DNA from: Nevskia sp964451925
Lineage (GTDB): Bacteria > Pseudomonadota > Gammaproteobacteria > Nevskiales > Nevskiaceae
Length of the DNA: 64,000 bases
Assembly: GCA_964451925.1 (NCBI GenBank)
Contig: CAYVKA010000014.1
Coordinates: 1-64,000, forward strand
Direction: 5' to 3'
Shown here piece by piece: positions 34,853-47,428 of the stretch. The position numbers and the translations under genes are program-made. A model generated the notes under the pieces. The model did not search any database and was not told the origin of the DNA. It saw only the letters and a program-made list of their open reading frames with translations. How positions within the stretch are numbered: position 1 is the first letter of the stretch; each line of letters begins with the position of its first letter.

Positions 34853-34962
34853 AGGCCGGCGGAATGTGCCGTCGGCCGCATTTGTTGCACCGCAGCGCTT
34901 GACAGCAGCCCATCGGTTTCCGTAACTATGGGGGTCCGCGCCACTCCCCCGCTGAGCGTTTT

Positions 34963-36243
34963 TTGGACGATATCCCCCTTTCCGCGCTGTTCGCCCTGCT
35001 GCTGCTGCTGATCGGTCTCGCCGCCTTTTTCGCCGGTTCCGAGACCGGCCTGATGATGCTCAACCGCTACCGGCTCAAGCATGCGGCCAAGCAGGGCAGC
35101 CGCAGCTCGCAACTGGCGCAGAGCCTGCTCGAACGCCCGGACCGGCTGATCGGCATGATCCTGCTGGGCAACGTCCTGACCAGCGCCCTGGCCACTTCGG
35201 TGGCCCTGCTGATCGGCTATCGCCTGGGCGGCCAGGCCGGCGCCGCCATCGCGCCGTTCGCGGTGACGTTCGTCCTGCTGATTTTCGGCGAAGCCGCGCC
35301 GAAGACCCTCGCCGCTCTCTACCCGGAGCGCGTCGGCCTGCCTTCGACCTACGTCTACTGGCCGCTGCAGCGCCTGCTCTACCCGGTGCTGATGCTGGTC
35401 AACCTGCTCAGCAACGGGCTGCTGCGCCTGTTCGGCGTCAGCCCGGAGGACGCCGCGCAGCATTCGCTGTCGGCCGAGGAGCTGCGCTCGGTGGTGGCCG
35501 AGGCCGGCGCCATGATCCCGCAGCGCCATCAGCGCATGCTGCTGTCGATTCTCGACCTGGAGCGCGCCACGGTCGAGGACATCATGATCCCGCGCAACGA
35601 GATCATCGGCATCGACCTGTCCGAACCCTGGGACAAGGCGCTGGAAGTGATCACCGGCAGCAGCCACACGCGCCTGCCGGTGTTCGACGGCTCCATCGAC
35701 GAGCTCAAGGGCGTGGTGCACCTGCGCAAGCTGGTGCGCCTGGCGGCCGCCGGCGAACTGCGGCTGGACACTTTGATGACGCTGGTGCGCGACCCCTACT
35801 TCATCCCCGAGGGCACGCCGCTGAACCAGCAACTGCTCAACTTCCAGGATCAGAAGCGGCGCATCGGCTTCGTCGTCGACGAGTACGGCGACATCCAGGG
35901 TCTGGTGACGCTGGAGGACATCCTCGAGGAAGTGGTCGGCGAATTCACCTCCGATCCGGCGACACGGGTCAAGAACGTCTACCTCGACGCCGACGGCAGC
36001 GTGCTGGTGCACGGCTCGGTGACGGTGCGCTCGCTCAACCGCTCGCTCGGCTGGAAGCTGCCCACCGGCGGCCCCAAGACCCTCAACGGCCTGGTGCTGG
36101 AGAAGCTGCAGGAACTGCCCAAGCCGGGCCGCCGCCTGGAAATCAACAACTACCAGATCGAGATCACCGACACCCGGGCCAATGCGGTGAAGACCGCGCG
36201 TATCCGCCCGCTTTCCGCCACGGCGCTCGCGGCCACCCGGTAA
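34963..36243 (+). CDS. CNNM/CorB-type membrane protein with CBS pair and CorC_HlyC domain (YfjD-like)
   Basis: The 426-residue protein has a DUF21/CNNM membrane domain (three helices; FFAGSETGLMMLNRYRLKH, LLGNVLTSALATSVA, FGEAAPKTLAALYPE), a CBS pair (about 195-320; EDIMIPRNEIIGID, GFVVDEYGDIQGLVTLEDILEE) and a C-terminal CorC_HlyC domain. CNNM proteins are linked to Mg2+ export or Mg2+ homeostasis. No ATG is available near the start; the frame begins with TTG at 34963, giving DDIPLSALFALLLLLIG. It follows the CcsA-like gene, as yfjD follows ypjD in E. coli. Confidence 0.9.
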   Translation: MDDIPLSALFALLLLLIGLAAFFAGSETGLMMLNRYRLKHAAKQGSRSSQLAQSLLERPDRLIGMILLGNVLTSALATSVALLIGYRLGGQAGAAIAPFAVTFVLLIFGEAAPKTLAALYPERVGLPSTYVYWPLQRLLYPVLMLVNLLSNGLLRLFGVSPEDAAQHSLSAEELRSVVAEAGAMIPQRHQRMLLSILDLERATVEDIMIPRNEIIGIDLSEPWDKALEVITGSSHTRLPVFDGSIDELKGVVHLRKLVRLAAAGELRLDTLMTLVRDPYFIPEGTPLNQQLLNFQDQKRRIGFVVDEYGDIQGLVTLEDILEEVVGEFTSDPATRVKNVYLDADGSVLVHGSVTVRSLNRSLGWKLPTGGPKTLNGLVLEKLQELPKPGRRLEINNYQIEITDTRANAVKTARIRPLSATALAATR

Positions 36244-36320
36244 GGCGCGAGCCGCGGCCCGGGCCCGCGCAGCAGCAAGCGCAGCGGCCGTCTCCGGGCA
36301 CTGCGCGCCCTCGAACCAGC

Positions 36321-36800
36321 CTACCCGGGACCGAGTTTCTCCCTGGCGATGAAGTCCTGCAGCCCCTGCGCCGCCGTGGCCCTGACCTTGGTGCGCAGCT
36401 TGTCCGACCAGCCCAGCAGCAGGCCCGGCAGGCCCAGGGCCTGACGCGACCAGCGCGGGAAGTCGAAGCGGTCGATGTGGCGCAGGATCAGGCCGTCGCG
36501 GAATTCGAACTCGGCGTCGATGATGTTGTGCACCTTGCGCCGCGTGGCGCTGAAGCTGTACCAGGCCTCCCAGTGCGCCTGGCCGCGGCTGTCGTCGGCG
36601 GTCAGATTGCCGAATTCCACGCGCAGGTCGGTACCGCGCGTGCACAGCATCCGCCACATCGCGCCGACCTGCCAGCCATGCAGGTCGAACACCTCATCGG
36701 TGAAATGCGCCTGGCTGTGATAGCAGGCCGCCATGGCAGCGTAATCGCGGCGCGAGAACGCCAGGTAGAAGCGCTGCAGCAATTCGATATTCGGATGCAT
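36321..36800 (-). CDS. SnoaL/NTF2-like protein
   Basis: The 159-residue protein has the NTF2-like cone fold pattern: MHPNIELLQRFYLAFSRRDYAAMAACYHSQAHFTDEVF at its start (helix then strand), WEAWYSFSATRRKVHNIIDAEFEFRDG and LILRHIDRFDFPRW. Close relatives are annotated as nuclear transport factor 2 family or limonene-epoxide-hydrolase-like proteins. No catalytic set can be assigned. It lies downstream of, but apart from, radA on the same strand. Confidence 0.85.
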   Translation of the reverse strand: MHPNIELLQRFYLAFSRRDYAAMAACYHSQAHFTDEVFDLHGWQVGAMWRMLCTRGTDLRVEFGNLTADDSRGQAHWEAWYSFSATRRKVHNIIDAEFEFRDGLILRHIDRFDFPRWSRQALGLPGLLLGWSDKLRTKVRATAAQGLQDFIAREKLGPG

Positions 36801-36850
36801 CGTGGTCTCTCCCTTGGAGCCCCCGGTAATGTTCTTCTTAAATGTTCTTC

Positions 36851-38233
36851 TTATAGGTGCGTCAGCGCCTGCTCCAGGCGGGCCACCGCGAACACCTCCA
36901 TGTCGAGCTTGACGGTGCGCCGCGGCCGGTTGGCCTCCGGCACGATGGCGCGCCGGAAACCGTGCTTGGCCGCTTCCACCAGCCGCTCCTCGCCGCCCTG
37001 CACCGGGCGGATCTCGCCGGCCAGGCCGACCTCGCCGAACACCACCATGTCATGCGGCAGCGGCCGGCCACGGAACGAGGATAGCGCAGCCAGCAGCAGC
37101 GGCAGGTCCGCCGCCGTTTCCTGGATGCGCATGCCGCCGACGACGTTGGCGAACACGTCCTGGTCGGCCAGGGCGATGCCGGCGTGGCGGTGCAGCACCG
37201 CCAGCAGCATGGCCAGGCGGTTGCCTTCCAGCCCCAGCGCGACGCGGCGCGGATTGCCGGCCTGAGAGCCATCCACCAGCGCCTGCACCTCCACCAACAG
37301 CGGCCGGCTGCCCTGCCGCGTCACGGTGATGACGCTGCCCGGCACCGGCTGCTCGTGCCGCGACAGGAACAGCGCCGAAGGGTTGCTGACTTCGCGCAGG
37401 CCGCCGTCGCTCATGGCGAACACGCCCAGCTCGTTGACCGCGCCGAAGCGGTTCTTCACCGCGCGCACGATGCGGTAGCGGCTGCCGGCGTCGTGCTCGA
37501 AGTACAGCACGGTATCGACCATGTGCTCGAGCACGCGCGGCCCGGCGATGGCGCCTTCCTTGGTGACGTGGCCGACCAGCACGATGGCGCAGCCCTTGGC
37601 CTTGGCGTGGCGCACCAGCTGCGCGGCGCATTCGCGCAGCTGCGACACCGAACCCGGCGCGGCTTCCAGCGTGTCGGTGTACAGGGTCTGGATCGAATCC
37701 AGCACGACAAAGCCCGGAGTGCTGCGGTTGAGCACGTCGAGGATGGTCTCCAGCATGGTCTCGGCCAGCACCGGCAGGTCCAGCCGCGGCAGCCCGAGGC
37801 GGCGGGCGCGCAGGGACACCTGGCTCAGCGACTCCTCGCCGGTGACGTAGAGCGTGCTGAGCCGGCCTTCCAGCGCCGCCAGCGCCTGCAACAGCAGGGT
37901 CGACTTGCCGATGCCCGGATCGCCGCCGATCAGGATCACTGCGCCGGGCACGACGCCGCCGCCCAGCACGCGGTCCAGCTCGGCCAGCCCGGTGGGGATG
38001 CGCGCGGTGTCTTCTTCCGCCACCTGATCCAGCCTTTGCACGGCGCCGCTCGCGGCCACCAGGCTGGCGCCGCCGCGGCCGCGCGCCTTCGGCGCCGCCA
38101 CCCCCTCGACCAGGGTATTCCAGGCGCCGCACTCGGCGCACTGGCCGGCCCATTTGGGGTACTCGGCGCCGCAGTTCTGGCAGAAGAACACGGTCTTGCG
38201 CGCCGCCTTGCGGGACGTGACTGACTTCTCCAT
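36851..38233 (-). CDS. radA: DNA repair protein RadA (Sms)
   Basis: RadA is a RecA-like branch-migration helicase in recombination. The 460-residue protein (E. coli 460) has an N-terminal zinc finger (FFCQNCGAEYPKWAGQCAECG), Walker A GGDPGIGKSTLLL, the RadA-specific KNRFG motif (VKNRFGAVNELGVFAM) and a C-terminal Lon-like domain (DMVVFGEVGLAGEIRPV). The start at 38233 gives MEKSVTSRKAARKTVFF. It is divergent from the kinase operon, and the shared spacer contains a tandem repeat. Confidence 0.96.
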   Translation of the reverse strand: MEKSVTSRKAARKTVFFCQNCGAEYPKWAGQCAECGAWNTLVEGVAAPKARGRGGASLVAASGAVQRLDQVAEEDTARIPTGLAELDRVLGGGVVPGAVILIGGDPGIGKSTLLLQALAALEGRLSTLYVTGEESLSQVSLRARRLGLPRLDLPVLAETMLETILDVLNRSTPGFVVLDSIQTLYTDTLEAAPGSVSQLRECAAQLVRHAKAKGCAIVLVGHVTKEGAIAGPRVLEHMVDTVLYFEHDAGSRYRIVRAVKNRFGAVNELGVFAMSDGGLREVSNPSALFLSRHEQPVPGSVITVTRQGSRPLLVEVQALVDGSQAGNPRRVALGLEGNRLAMLLAVLHRHAGIALADQDVFANVVGGMRIQETAADLPLLLAALSSFRGRPLPHDMVVFGEVGLAGEIRPVQGGEERLVEAAKHGFRRAIVPEANRPRRTVKLDMEVFAVARLEQALTHL

Positions 38234-38300
38234 AGGGGCGCTTTTGTCGCAGATAGGGGGCGTTTGGTGCCCGGAAAAACTGTAGTATGCGGGCGATATA

Positions 38301-38443
38301 CCCCGTCAACAATGTTGCAAGATGACGGGGACAAGTCCCCGCCAACAATGTTGGGACGTGGGCGGGGGTACGTCTCCCGTCCAGAGCGTTGAGACGTGGG
38401 GGAACAAGCCACCGCGAACACTAGGCAAGTGGGCGGGGGCAAG
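38301..38443. repeat. Four degenerate tandem copies of a ~36-base repeat
   Basis: Units lie at about 38301-38336, 38337-38374, 38375-38410 and 38411-38443. Each runs CCCG-T/C-C, then an AACAATGTTG-like block (clearest in units 1 and 2), then ACGTGGGCGGGGG and a CAAGTC-like end. Divergence rises toward unit 4. There are no unique spacers, so it is not a CRISPR array. It fills the promoter region between radA and the kinase gene. Confidence 0.85.
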
Positions 38444-38467
38444 AACGAAAGTCCGATGGGGATTGGC

Positions 38468-41125
<2,658 letters not shown>

Positions 41126-41136
41126 CCACCGGCGTC

Positions 41137-41964
41137 ATGTCGATGGCGCTCAAGGGCAAGGTTGCGACGGCGCTCCTGACCGATGTCGGCCAGGTGCGCG
41201 ACAATAACGAGGACTCCATCGCCGAGGACGGCGACATCGGCCTGCTGATCCTGGCCGACGGCATGGGCGGCTACAACGCCGGCGAGATCGCCAGCGGCAT
41301 CGCCACCGCCACCGTGCTCGACGTGGTGCGCCGCGAGTGGCCCAGGCTCAAGCATGGCCAGGTCGACGGCGACAGCGGCTACAGCGTCGAATCCCTGCTG
41401 CTGCGGCAGGCGCTGGAAAACGCCCACACCACCATCTACCAGGTGGCGCAGAGCCAGCCGCAATGCGCCGGCATGGGCACCACGGCGGTGGTCTGCGCCC
41501 TGCACGACGACCGCCTGTCCATCGCCTATGCCGGCGACTCGCGCCTGTACCGGCTGCGCGGCGGCAAGCTCGAACAGATCACGCGGGACCATTCGCTGGT
41601 GGAGGAACTGGTAGCGCGCGGCCACTACTCGCGCGAGGACGCCATGCAGCTGGTGCGGCGCAACATCGTGACCCGGGCCCTGGGGGTGGAGCCGACGGTG
41701 GAGGTGGACCTGATCGAGGAGGGGGTGGAACCGGGCGATATCGTGCTGCTGTGCTCGGACGGACTCACCGACATGGTCGATGACGAGACGATACGCTTAA
41801 CCCTGGTGCAGTTTGCTGATAATCTCAACACTGCGGCGGAAATGCTTGTCCGCAAAGCAAATGAGCACGGCGGGCGGGATAATGTTTCGGTGGTGCTGGC
41901 CAGGGTGGATGCGGCATTTCCGCACAAGCGGCCGTGGTACGAACGCCTGATCGAGTGGTTTTGA
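41137..41964 (+). CDS. PP2C-family Ser/Thr protein phosphatase
   Basis: The 275-residue protein has the PPM metal-binding motifs TDVGQVRDNNEDSIAED, ILADGMGGYNAGEIAS, GMGTTAVV, SDGLTDMVDD and GGRDNVSVVL, all with their usual aspartates. It is the soluble Stp1/PrpC type and should remove phosphate from substrates of the kinase encoded 11 bases upstream. The last residues (KRPWYERLIEWF) are amphipathic. The ATG at 41137 was used; ATG 41143 is an alternative. Confidence 0.94.
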   Translation: MSMALKGKVATALLTDVGQVRDNNEDSIAEDGDIGLLILADGMGGYNAGEIASGIATATVLDVVRREWPRLKHGQVDGDSGYSVESLLLRQALENAHTTIYQVAQSQPQCAGMGTTAVVCALHDDRLSIAYAGDSRLYRLRGGKLEQITRDHSLVEELVARGHYSREDAMQLVRRNIVTRALGVEPTVEVDLIEEGVEPGDIVLLCSDGLTDMVDDETIRLTLVQFADNLNTAAEMLVRKANEHGGRDNVSVVLARVDAAFPHKRPWYERLIEWF

Positions 41965-42016
41965 GCAACGCATTGAAGAGCTTCGGCTCTTGACTAGGGA
42001 ACGGGGACTGTCTGAC

Positions 42017-42709
42017 ATGGCCAAGCTGATCATCACCGACGCCGAGGGCGCCACGCGGGATTTCCCGCTCAGCAAGGAACGCATCACCATCGGGCGCCAT
42101 CCGGACAACGACATCAGCCTCAACGACAAGGCCGTGTCCGGCCGCCACGCGGTGGTCATCACCATCCTGCGCGATTCCTTCCTCGAGGACCTCAACAGCA
42201 CCAACGGCACCCAGGTCAACGGCAAGCAGATCGCCAAGCACCCGCTGGCCAACGGCGACACCATCAGCATCGGCCGCAACACCTTGAAATATCAGACCGA
42301 AGTCGCCGCCGGCGAAGAGGACGACTTCGAAAAAACCATGATCCTGCGGCCTGGCCAGATGGGCGCCGCGTTCGAATCGCAGGTCAACAAGGCCGCGGCC
42401 AGCGCCCCCGGCCATGAAGCCGCCGCCGGCAAGCCGCTGCTCGGCAAGCTGCGCGTCGCCTCCGGCCCCAACAGCGGCAAGGAACTGGAGCTGACCAAGG
42501 CGCTGACCACCATCGGCCGCCCGGGTGTGCAGGTGGCGGCCATCACCCGCCGTGCCGACGGCTACTACATCGTCCATGTCGGCGGCAGCAGCGGCGGCCA
42601 GCACCCCCTGGTCAACGGCGAGGAGATCGACGCCCAGGCGCGGCGCCTGAACAACGGCGATACCATCGACCTGGTCGGCACCAAGATGACCTTCCTGCTC
42701 GGCGCCTGA
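42017..42709 (+). CDS. FHA-domain protein with a second, degenerate FHA
   Basis: FHA domains bind phosphothreonine. The 230-residue protein has an intact N-terminal FHA (about 20-95: TIGRHPDNDISLNDKAVSGRH, NSTNGTQVNG with the key Arg, Ser and Asn). The middle segment GEEDDFEKTMILRPGQ (Thr107) is a likely phosphosite. The C-terminal half looks like a second FHA (TTIGRPGVQV, HPLVNGEEI, LNNGDTIDLVG) that lacks the S-x-x-H motif. It follows the PP2C gene by 52 bases. It is probably the reader of the kinase's phosphorylation. Confidence 0.92.
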   Translation: MAKLIITDAEGATRDFPLSKERITIGRHPDNDISLNDKAVSGRHAVVITILRDSFLEDLNSTNGTQVNGKQIAKHPLANGDTISIGRNTLKYQTEVAAGEEDDFEKTMILRPGQMGAAFESQVNKAAASAPGHEAAAGKPLLGKLRVASGPNSGKELELTKALTTIGRPGVQVAAITRRADGYYIVHVGGSSGGQHPLVNGEEIDAQARRLNNGDTIDLVGTKMTFLLGA

Positions 42710-42810
42710 GCGGAGCCGCGGACGAGCCGTCATAAAGCGCGAACGTCGCGGCATAGCCCCCTGCCCCCCGCCCGCCTAAGCTGGCGGCACTTGCCATGAC
42801 GGGGTGTGCC

Positions 42811-43278
42811 ATGCGTTTTCTCTACAACCTGTTGTTCGGCTGGCCGGAGCGCATCGCGCAATACCTGCTGCCACTCGGGCCCCTGCTGGCCCGCCTCGTG
42901 GTCGGCTGGGTGTTCCTGTGGAGCGGCTGGGGCAAGCTCAACAACCTGCCGCAGATCACCGACAACTTCATCAGCTGGGGCATCCCCTTCCCGCATATCC
43001 TGACGCCCTTCACCTCGGGCGTGGAGTTCTTCGGCGGCATCTTCCTGCTGCTGGGCCTGATGACACGCATTTCCGCCGGCGCGCTGGCGGTGACCATGAT
43101 CGTGGCGATCAAGGCGGCCAAGTGGGGCGATGTCGACTCGCTCGAAACCCTGCTGGGTTTCGACGAAAGCGAGTATTTCGCGCTGTTCACCTGGCTGGCC
43201 ATTGCCGGCGCCGGCAGCCTGTCGCTCGACCACCTGCTGAAGCGCTGGCTGGAGCCGCCCGCCGCGGCGGAGGCCTGA
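42811..43278 (+). CDS. DoxX family membrane protein
   Basis: The 155-residue protein has four membrane helices and the DoxX pattern (LLARLVVGWVFLWSGWGKLNN, FTSGVEFFGGIFLLLGLMTRISA, FTWLAIAGAGSLSLDHLL). DoxX-like proteins are membrane proteins sometimes tied to redox or quinone functions; the role here is unknown. The start at 42811 was preferred over GTG 42796 or upstream ATG. The gene follows the FHA gene by about 100 bases and is convergent with alr. Confidence 0.88.
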   Translation: MRFLYNLLFGWPERIAQYLLPLGPLLARLVVGWVFLWSGWGKLNNLPQITDNFISWGIPFPHILTPFTSGVEFFGGIFLLLGLMTRISAGALAVTMIVAIKAAKWGDVDSLETLLGFDESEYFALFTWLAIAGAGSLSLDHLLKRWLEPPAAAEA

Positions 43279-43306
43279 TCCCGCCCCGATCCCGCCGCGT
43301 GCGCAC

Positions 43307-44401
43307 TCAGGGCGTATGCGAGAAATGCACCCGGTTGGTCAGCCCGCAGAACAGTTCGTAGGCCAGCGTGCCGGCCCAGCTGGCCACCTCTTCCGCCGGC
43401 AGGCCGGGGCCCCATAGCGTGACGCTGTCGCCGGCCTGAGCCTGCGGCAGGCCGCGCAGGTCCACCGTGATCATGTCCATGGACACGCGCCCCACCATCG
43501 GCGCGCGCACGCCATGGATCAGCACCGGCGCCCCGCTTGGCAGGATGCGGTGCACGCCGTCGGCATAGCCCACCGCGACCACGCCGACGCGCATGCGCTC
43601 GGGGCAACGGAAGGTGGCGCCATAGCCCACCGCCTCGCCCGCCTCCAGCTCGTGCACGGCGATCAGGCGGCTCTCCACGCACATCGCCGGGAGCAGCCCC
43701 AGGTCGGCCCCGGTCTGACCCGGCAGCGGGCTGGCACCGTACAGCATCAGCCCCGGCCGCACCCAGTCGACGCGCGCCTGCGGCCAGGCGATCAGCCCGG
43801 CGGAATTGGCGATCGAACGCGGCCCCGGCAGACCCTCCAGCGCCTGGCCGAAGGCACGCACCTGGCGCGGCGTCATCGGGTTGTCGGCCTCGTCGGCGCA
43901 GGCCAGATGGGTGATCCAGCCAGCCAGGCTCCAGGCCGGGCGGGCCTGCAGCTGCGCCAGCAGCCGCGGCGCCGCCGGCAGCGGAAAGCCGAGGCGGTGC
44001 ATGCCGCTGTCGAGCTTGAACCACAGCGTCAGCGGCATCGGCGCCGGCAGCCGCTGCAGCAGGCGCAGCTGCCACTCGTCGTGCACCACCACCTGCAGCT
44101 GCTGGCGCGAAGCCTGCTCGGCCTCTTCCACGGACAGCACGCCCTCGAGCAAGGCCAGCGGCGCGGTGACCCCGGCATCGCGCAGGATCAGCGCCTCCTC
44201 CAGGCAGGCCACCGCCAGCGCATCGACGCCGGCCTGCTGCAGCGCGCGGCCCACCGGCACCGCGCCGTGGCCATAGGCGTCGGCCTTGACCGCGGCCATG
44301 ACTTTGGAGCCCGGCGCATAGTCGCGCACGCGGGCCAGGTTGTGGCGCACCGCCGCCAGATCCACCGTGGCGGTGACGCGGGGAATGAAAGAGGGAGTCA
44401 T
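43307..44401 (-). CDS. alr: Alanine racemase
   Basis: Alr makes D-alanine for peptidoglycan. The 364-residue PLP enzyme (E. coli 359) has the lysine that binds PLP in MAAVKADAYGHGAV, the catalytic tyrosine in AVGYGATFRCP, and PMVGRVSMDMITVDL. It follows dnaB by 70 bases on the same strand, the same arrangement as in E. coli. Confidence 0.96.
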   Translation of the reverse strand: MTPSFIPRVTATVDLAAVRHNLARVRDYAPGSKVMAAVKADAYGHGAVPVGRALQQAGVDALAVACLEEALILRDAGVTAPLALLEGVLSVEEAEQASRQQLQVVVHDEWQLRLLQRLPAPMPLTLWFKLDSGMHRLGFPLPAAPRLLAQLQARPAWSLAGWITHLACADEADNPMTPRQVRAFGQALEGLPGPRSIANSAGLIAWPQARVDWVRPGLMLYGASPLPGQTGADLGLLPAMCVESRLIAVHELEAGEAVGYGATFRCPERMRVGVVAVGYADGVHRILPSGAPVLIHGVRAPMVGRVSMDMITVDLRGLPQAQAGDSVTLWGPGLPAEEVASWAGTLAYELFCGLTNRVHFSHTP

Positions 44402-44471
44402 TGCCGGTTATTTTCCAGCCTGCGGCCGCGGCTTTCCAGGCCGGCGCGCCCGCTGCCGGCCGCCATGCCGC

Positions 44472-45872
<1,401 letters not shown>

Positions 45873-46018
45873 GAACGAGATTAGGAACCTGTGCGGCTGC
45901 GTTCGCTACGGAATGGATGCCTGAATTGATACCGGTGCAAGCTGTGCACGAGCGGTGGATAAGCCCGTCATGGCACAAGTGTACAGCCGCCACCGGGGCC
46001 GGTACGGCGCCCCAAACA

Positions 46019-46045
46019 AAACGGCCCGCCAGAGGCGGGCCGTTT
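46019..46045 (-). terminator. Rho-independent terminator of the rpsF-rpsR-rplI operon
   Basis: AAACGGCCCGCC (46019-46030) and GGCGGGCCGTTT (46034-46045) form a perfect 12-base stem with loop AGA. Read on the minus strand it ends in TTTTGTTT, 25 bases after the rplI stop codon. Confidence 0.93.
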
Positions 46046-46069
46046 CATGACTTCTTTTAAAACAGAAGC

Positions 46070-46522
46070 TTAGGCCTTCTCTTCCTCAACCACCACGGTC
46101 AGGGCGACTTCCACCTCGCCGTGCAGGCGGGCGACGACCTGGTAGGTGCCGATGAGGCGGATGGCGCCGTCCGGCATGTCGATCTCGCTCTTCTTCAGGT
46201 CGAGCTTCTGCGCTTCGGCGGCGCGGGCGATGTCGTTCGGGCCGACCGAGCCGTACAGCTTGCCTTCCTCGGCAGCCAGGGCGCGCACCTTGATCACCGC
46301 GCCGGCCAGCTTCTCGGCGCGCAGCTTGGCGGCGTTGAGCGAGTCGGCGGCCTTCTTCACCAGCTCGGCCTTGCGCTCCTCGAACACCTTGCGGTTGGCT
46401 TCGGTGGCGGACAACGCCTTGCCCTGCGGCAGCAGGTAGTTGCGGCCGTAGCCGGACTTGACCTTGACGGTGTCGCCGAGGTCGCCCAGGTTCTTCACCT
46501 TCTGGAGCAGAATCAGTTCCAT
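46070..46522 (-). CDS. rplI: 50S ribosomal protein L9
   Basis: The 150-residue protein (E. coli 149) begins MELILLQKVKNLGDLGDTVKVKSGYGRNYLLPQGKA-type sequence, the L9 N-terminal RNA-binding signature, followed by the long connecting helix and a C-terminal domain. It is the last gene of the rpsF-rpsR-rplI operon. Confidence 0.97.
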   Translation of the reverse strand: MELILLQKVKNLGDLGDTVKVKSGYGRNYLLPQGKALSATEANRKVFEERKAELVKKAADSLNAAKLRAEKLAGAVIKVRALAAEEGKLYGSVGPNDIARAAEAQKLDLKKSEIDMPDGAIRLIGTYQVVARLHGEVEVALTVVVEEEKA

Positions 46523-46537
46523 CGTGCGTCTCCTGGC

Positions 46538-46765
46538 TTACTCGTGACGGTCGGTGTACGGCAGCAGCGACAGGTAGCGGGCGCGCTTGATGGCGACAGC
46601 CAGCTGGCGCTGGTAGCGGGTACGCGTGCCGGTGATGCGGCTCGGCACGATCTTGCCGTTCTCGGCGATGTACTGCTTGAGGGTGGCCAGATCCTTGTAA
46701 TCGATCTCGGTGACGCCCTCAGCGGTGAACTTGCAGGACTTCTTCTTGCGGAAAAAACGGGCCAT
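46538..46765 (-). CDS. rpsR: 30S ribosomal protein S18
   Basis: The 75-residue protein is the same length as E. coli S18. It has CKFTAEGVTEIDYKDLATLKQYIAENGKI and ITGTRTRYQRQLAVAIKRARYLSLLPYTD, the S18 signature. It lies three bases after rpsF. The priB gene found between rpsF and rpsR in E. coli is absent. Confidence 0.97.
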   Translation of the reverse strand: MARFFRKKKSCKFTAEGVTEIDYKDLATLKQYIAENGKIVPSRITGTRTRYQRQLAVAIKRARYLSLLPYTDRHE

Positions 46766-46768
46766 GTC

Positions 46769-47179
46769 TTAGGCCTCCTCGGCAGCAGCGGCGGTTTCGC
46801 CGGCTTCGGCTTCGCTGGACTCGGACGAGCGGGACTTGTATTCCGGCTTCTTGTCCTCTTCCGGCACCTTGAACAGCGGCGACTGCTCGGTCTCGCCGGC
46901 TTCCTTGCGGATCACCAGCTTGCGGATCACGGCGTCGTTGAAGCGGAAGGCGCTTTCCAGCTCCTTCAGCACGCCGTCGGAGCACTCGACGTTGAGCAGC
47001 ACGTAGTGCGCCTTGTGCAGCTTGGCGACCGGGTAGGCCAGCTGGCGGCGGCCCCAGTCTTCCATGCGGTGAACCTTGCCGCCGTCGGACTCGACCATCG
47101 CCTTGTAACGCTCGATCATGGCCGGGACCTGTTCGCTCTGGTCCGGGTGCACCATGACCACAATTTCGTAGTGACGCAT
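46769..47179 (-). CDS. rpsF: 30S ribosomal protein S6
   Basis: The 136-residue protein has the S6 fold (MRHYEIVVMVHPDQSEQ, EDWGRRQLAYPVAKLHKAHYV, RKLVIRKE) and an acidic C-terminal tail (SESSEAEAGETAAAAEEA) in the place of the polyglutamate tail of E. coli S6. AAGGAG lies five bases before the ATG at 47179. It is the first gene of the operon; a sigma-70 promoter and a GC-rich leader hairpin precede it. Confidence 0.97.
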   Translation of the reverse strand: MRHYEIVVMVHPDQSEQVPAMIERYKAMVESDGGKVHRMEDWGRRQLAYPVAKLHKAHYVLLNVECSDGVLKELESAFRFNDAVIRKLVIRKEAGETEQSPLFKVPEEDKKPEYKSRSSESSEAEAGETAAAAEEA

Positions 47180-47259
47180 GTAGTCTCCTTTTGGATGATG
47201 GGGACGGACCTTGAATCCGCCCCCGCTCAGTCCCCCGTGACGTGAACGGTGGGACAAGT

Positions 47260-47281
47260 TTTCCCGGCACCGGCCGGGAAA
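47260..47281 (-). promoter_or_regulatory. Leader hairpin upstream of rpsF
   Basis: TTTCCCGGC and GCCGGGAAA (plus-strand span 47260-47281) form a perfect nine-base stem in the presumed rpsF leader, between the promoter and the ribosome-binding site. rpsF leaders in many bacteria bind the S6:S18 complex for autoregulation; whether this one does is unknown. Confidence 0.4.
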
Positions 47282-47318
47282 TCGGCTCTCGGGGCCACAA
47301 GACCCCGAAAGGGGGCGG

Positions 47319-47347
47319 ATTTTACGCGAACCGGCCCGCGCAGGCAA
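47319..47347 (-). promoter_or_regulatory. Sigma-70 promoter of the rpsF operon
   Basis: On the minus strand, TTGCCT (plus 47342-47347) and TAAAAT (plus 47319-47324) are exactly 17 bases apart. The expected transcript start lies about 135 bases before the rpsF ATG, leaving room for a structured leader. Confidence 0.75.
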
Positions 47348-47428
47348 GTGCCTGCTTTGCCTGATTTTTTATATCGCCGGAGATCGTGCGCCCGCGACGG
47401 CCGGCGCCGCCCGGTGCCGTGCCGGCGT

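Noticed and set aside
38301..38443. Possible CRISPR array
   Set aside because: The units are directly adjacent, degenerate and without unique spacers, and no cas gene is near. It is a tandem repeat.
45954..45962. DnaA box near dnaB as part of a replication origin
   Set aside because: Only one nine-base site with one mismatch is seen, with no cluster of boxes, no AT-rich unwinding region and no dnaA or dnaN.
47341..47373. Plus-strand terminator (CAGGCAA...TTTGCCTG followed by ATTTTTTA)
   Set aside because: No plus-strand gene precedes it, and the same bases contain the -35 box of the rpsF promoter. The hairpin is probably incidental.
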